Source: an uncultured Clostridia bacterium (lineage in GTDB: Bacteria > Bacillota > Clostridia > TANB77 > CAG-508). From it: DNA of 5,358 nucleotides. The position numbers and the translations under genes were made by a program. Position 1 is the first letter of the stretch; every line of letters begins with the position of its first letter. Below the pieces are notes generated by a model, which saw only the letters and a list, made by a program, of their open reading frames with translations, was not told the DNA's origin and searched no databases. The stretch lies in contig CAKPLV010000074.1 in NCBI GenBank assembly GCA_934167735.1, forward strand, positions 1-5,358, written 5' to 3'. Positions 5,080 through 5,358 of this stretch are shown one piece after another.

Positions 5080-5358
5080 CTATTTTATAACTTCTGCATC
5101 AAGCATTAATTTCTCACCATTGATGCTAACTTCTGTATAATTCTCTCTTTTTGCATTAAATAAAACATTTTCTGTTAAAGTTTCTTTTTTAATTTCTTCT
5201 TCAAATTTCTTTATAAGTTCTTCTAACATTTCATTTTCAGACACATATAAATTTATTTTATCTAATACTTCAAATCCTTTGTCTTTTCTCATGTTTTGAA
5301 CTTTTGATAAAATTTCTCTTACATATCCTTCTTCTTTTAGTTCAGGAGTTATAGTTGT
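5080..5358 (-). CDS. ileS: Isoleucyl-tRNA synthetase, C-terminal 92 residues
   Basis: The frame is open at the right edge and ends with TAG at 5080-5082, so this is the 3' end of a larger gene, not a small protein starting at the internal ATG 5292. The visible product begins TTITPELKEEGYVREILSKV and continues QNMRKDKGFEVLDKINLYVS, the hallmark of the C-terminal, tRNA-binding-side extension of clostridial isoleucyl-tRNA synthetases of about 1,030-1,050 residues. It ends in INGEKLMLDAEVIK. No cysteine-rich zinc finger is present, unlike type-1 (E. coli-like) enzymes, which suggests the type-2, eukaryote-like class often insensitive to mupirocin. That class assignment is inference from the tail alone. 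The enzyme charges tRNA-Ile with isoleucine in the cytoplasm. Any T-box leader would lie outside the window. Confidence 0.9.
   Translation of the reverse strand, partial: TTITPELKEEGYVREILSKVQNMRKDKGFEVLDKINLYVSENEMLEELIKKFEEEIKKETLTENVLFNAKRENYTEVSINGEKLMLDAEVIK

Noticed and set aside
5080..5292. A separate 70-residue gene starting at ATG 5292
   Set aside because: The frame continues upstream to the window edge as EEGYVREILSKVQN-type isoleucyl-tRNA synthetase sequence, so this ATG is internal to ileS.

Overview
The window is AT-rich chromosomal DNA, and every gene I can support reads on the minus strand. Very low GC, AGA-dominated arginine codons, strong AAAGGAG/GGAGGAG ribosome binding sites and the gene families present point to a low-GC Firmicute, probably an uncultured clostridial (gut-type) lineage. 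That placement is inference. No RNA gene, insertion sequence or CRISPR array was found.

In transcription order, from the right edge leftwards: (1) The last 92 codons of isoleucyl-tRNA synthetase (5080-5358, start outside the window), closed by a strong intrinsic terminator. (2) A stand-alone gene (3997-4878) for a 293-residue protein that is mostly a perfect tryptophan heptad. It carries thirty tandem copies of R-W-(D/E)-E-N-(D/N)-(K/R), encoded by a 21-bp minisatellite much richer in GC than its surroundings. It has its own extended Shine-Dalgarno sequence, its own terminator, and an AT-rich upstream tract with a 17-bp direct repeat. This is the most unusual object here. (3) A queA-tgt operon with a good sigma-A-type promoter (3887-3915). 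It encodes two tRNA queuosine enzymes: Tgt inserts preQ1 at the wobble position and QueA then adds the epoxycyclopentandiol precursor. (4) Third in that operon, with its ribosome binding site overlapping the tgt stop codon, is a membrane-anchored protein with a stalk-like domain and WG (KWG) repeats (338-1660). Its last codons form the operon's terminator hairpin. (5) At the left edge, a DUF4321-type small membrane protein (1-246) with a textbook extended -10 promoter; it runs off the window.

The housekeeping parts (ileS, queA, tgt) are ordinary and complete in their motifs. Two things look accessory. One is the Trp-heptad cassette, which sits between two terminators and is flanked by a 12-bp direct repeat. 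The other is the WG-repeat protein, in the place downstream of tgt where many Firmicutes carry yajC. Function for the Trp-heptad protein cannot be assigned from sequence alone. What can be seen is a probable long, salt-bridged helix with a tryptophan stripe, conserved-looking end segments, and a repeat tract whose homogenised core and decayed edges suggest recent expansion.
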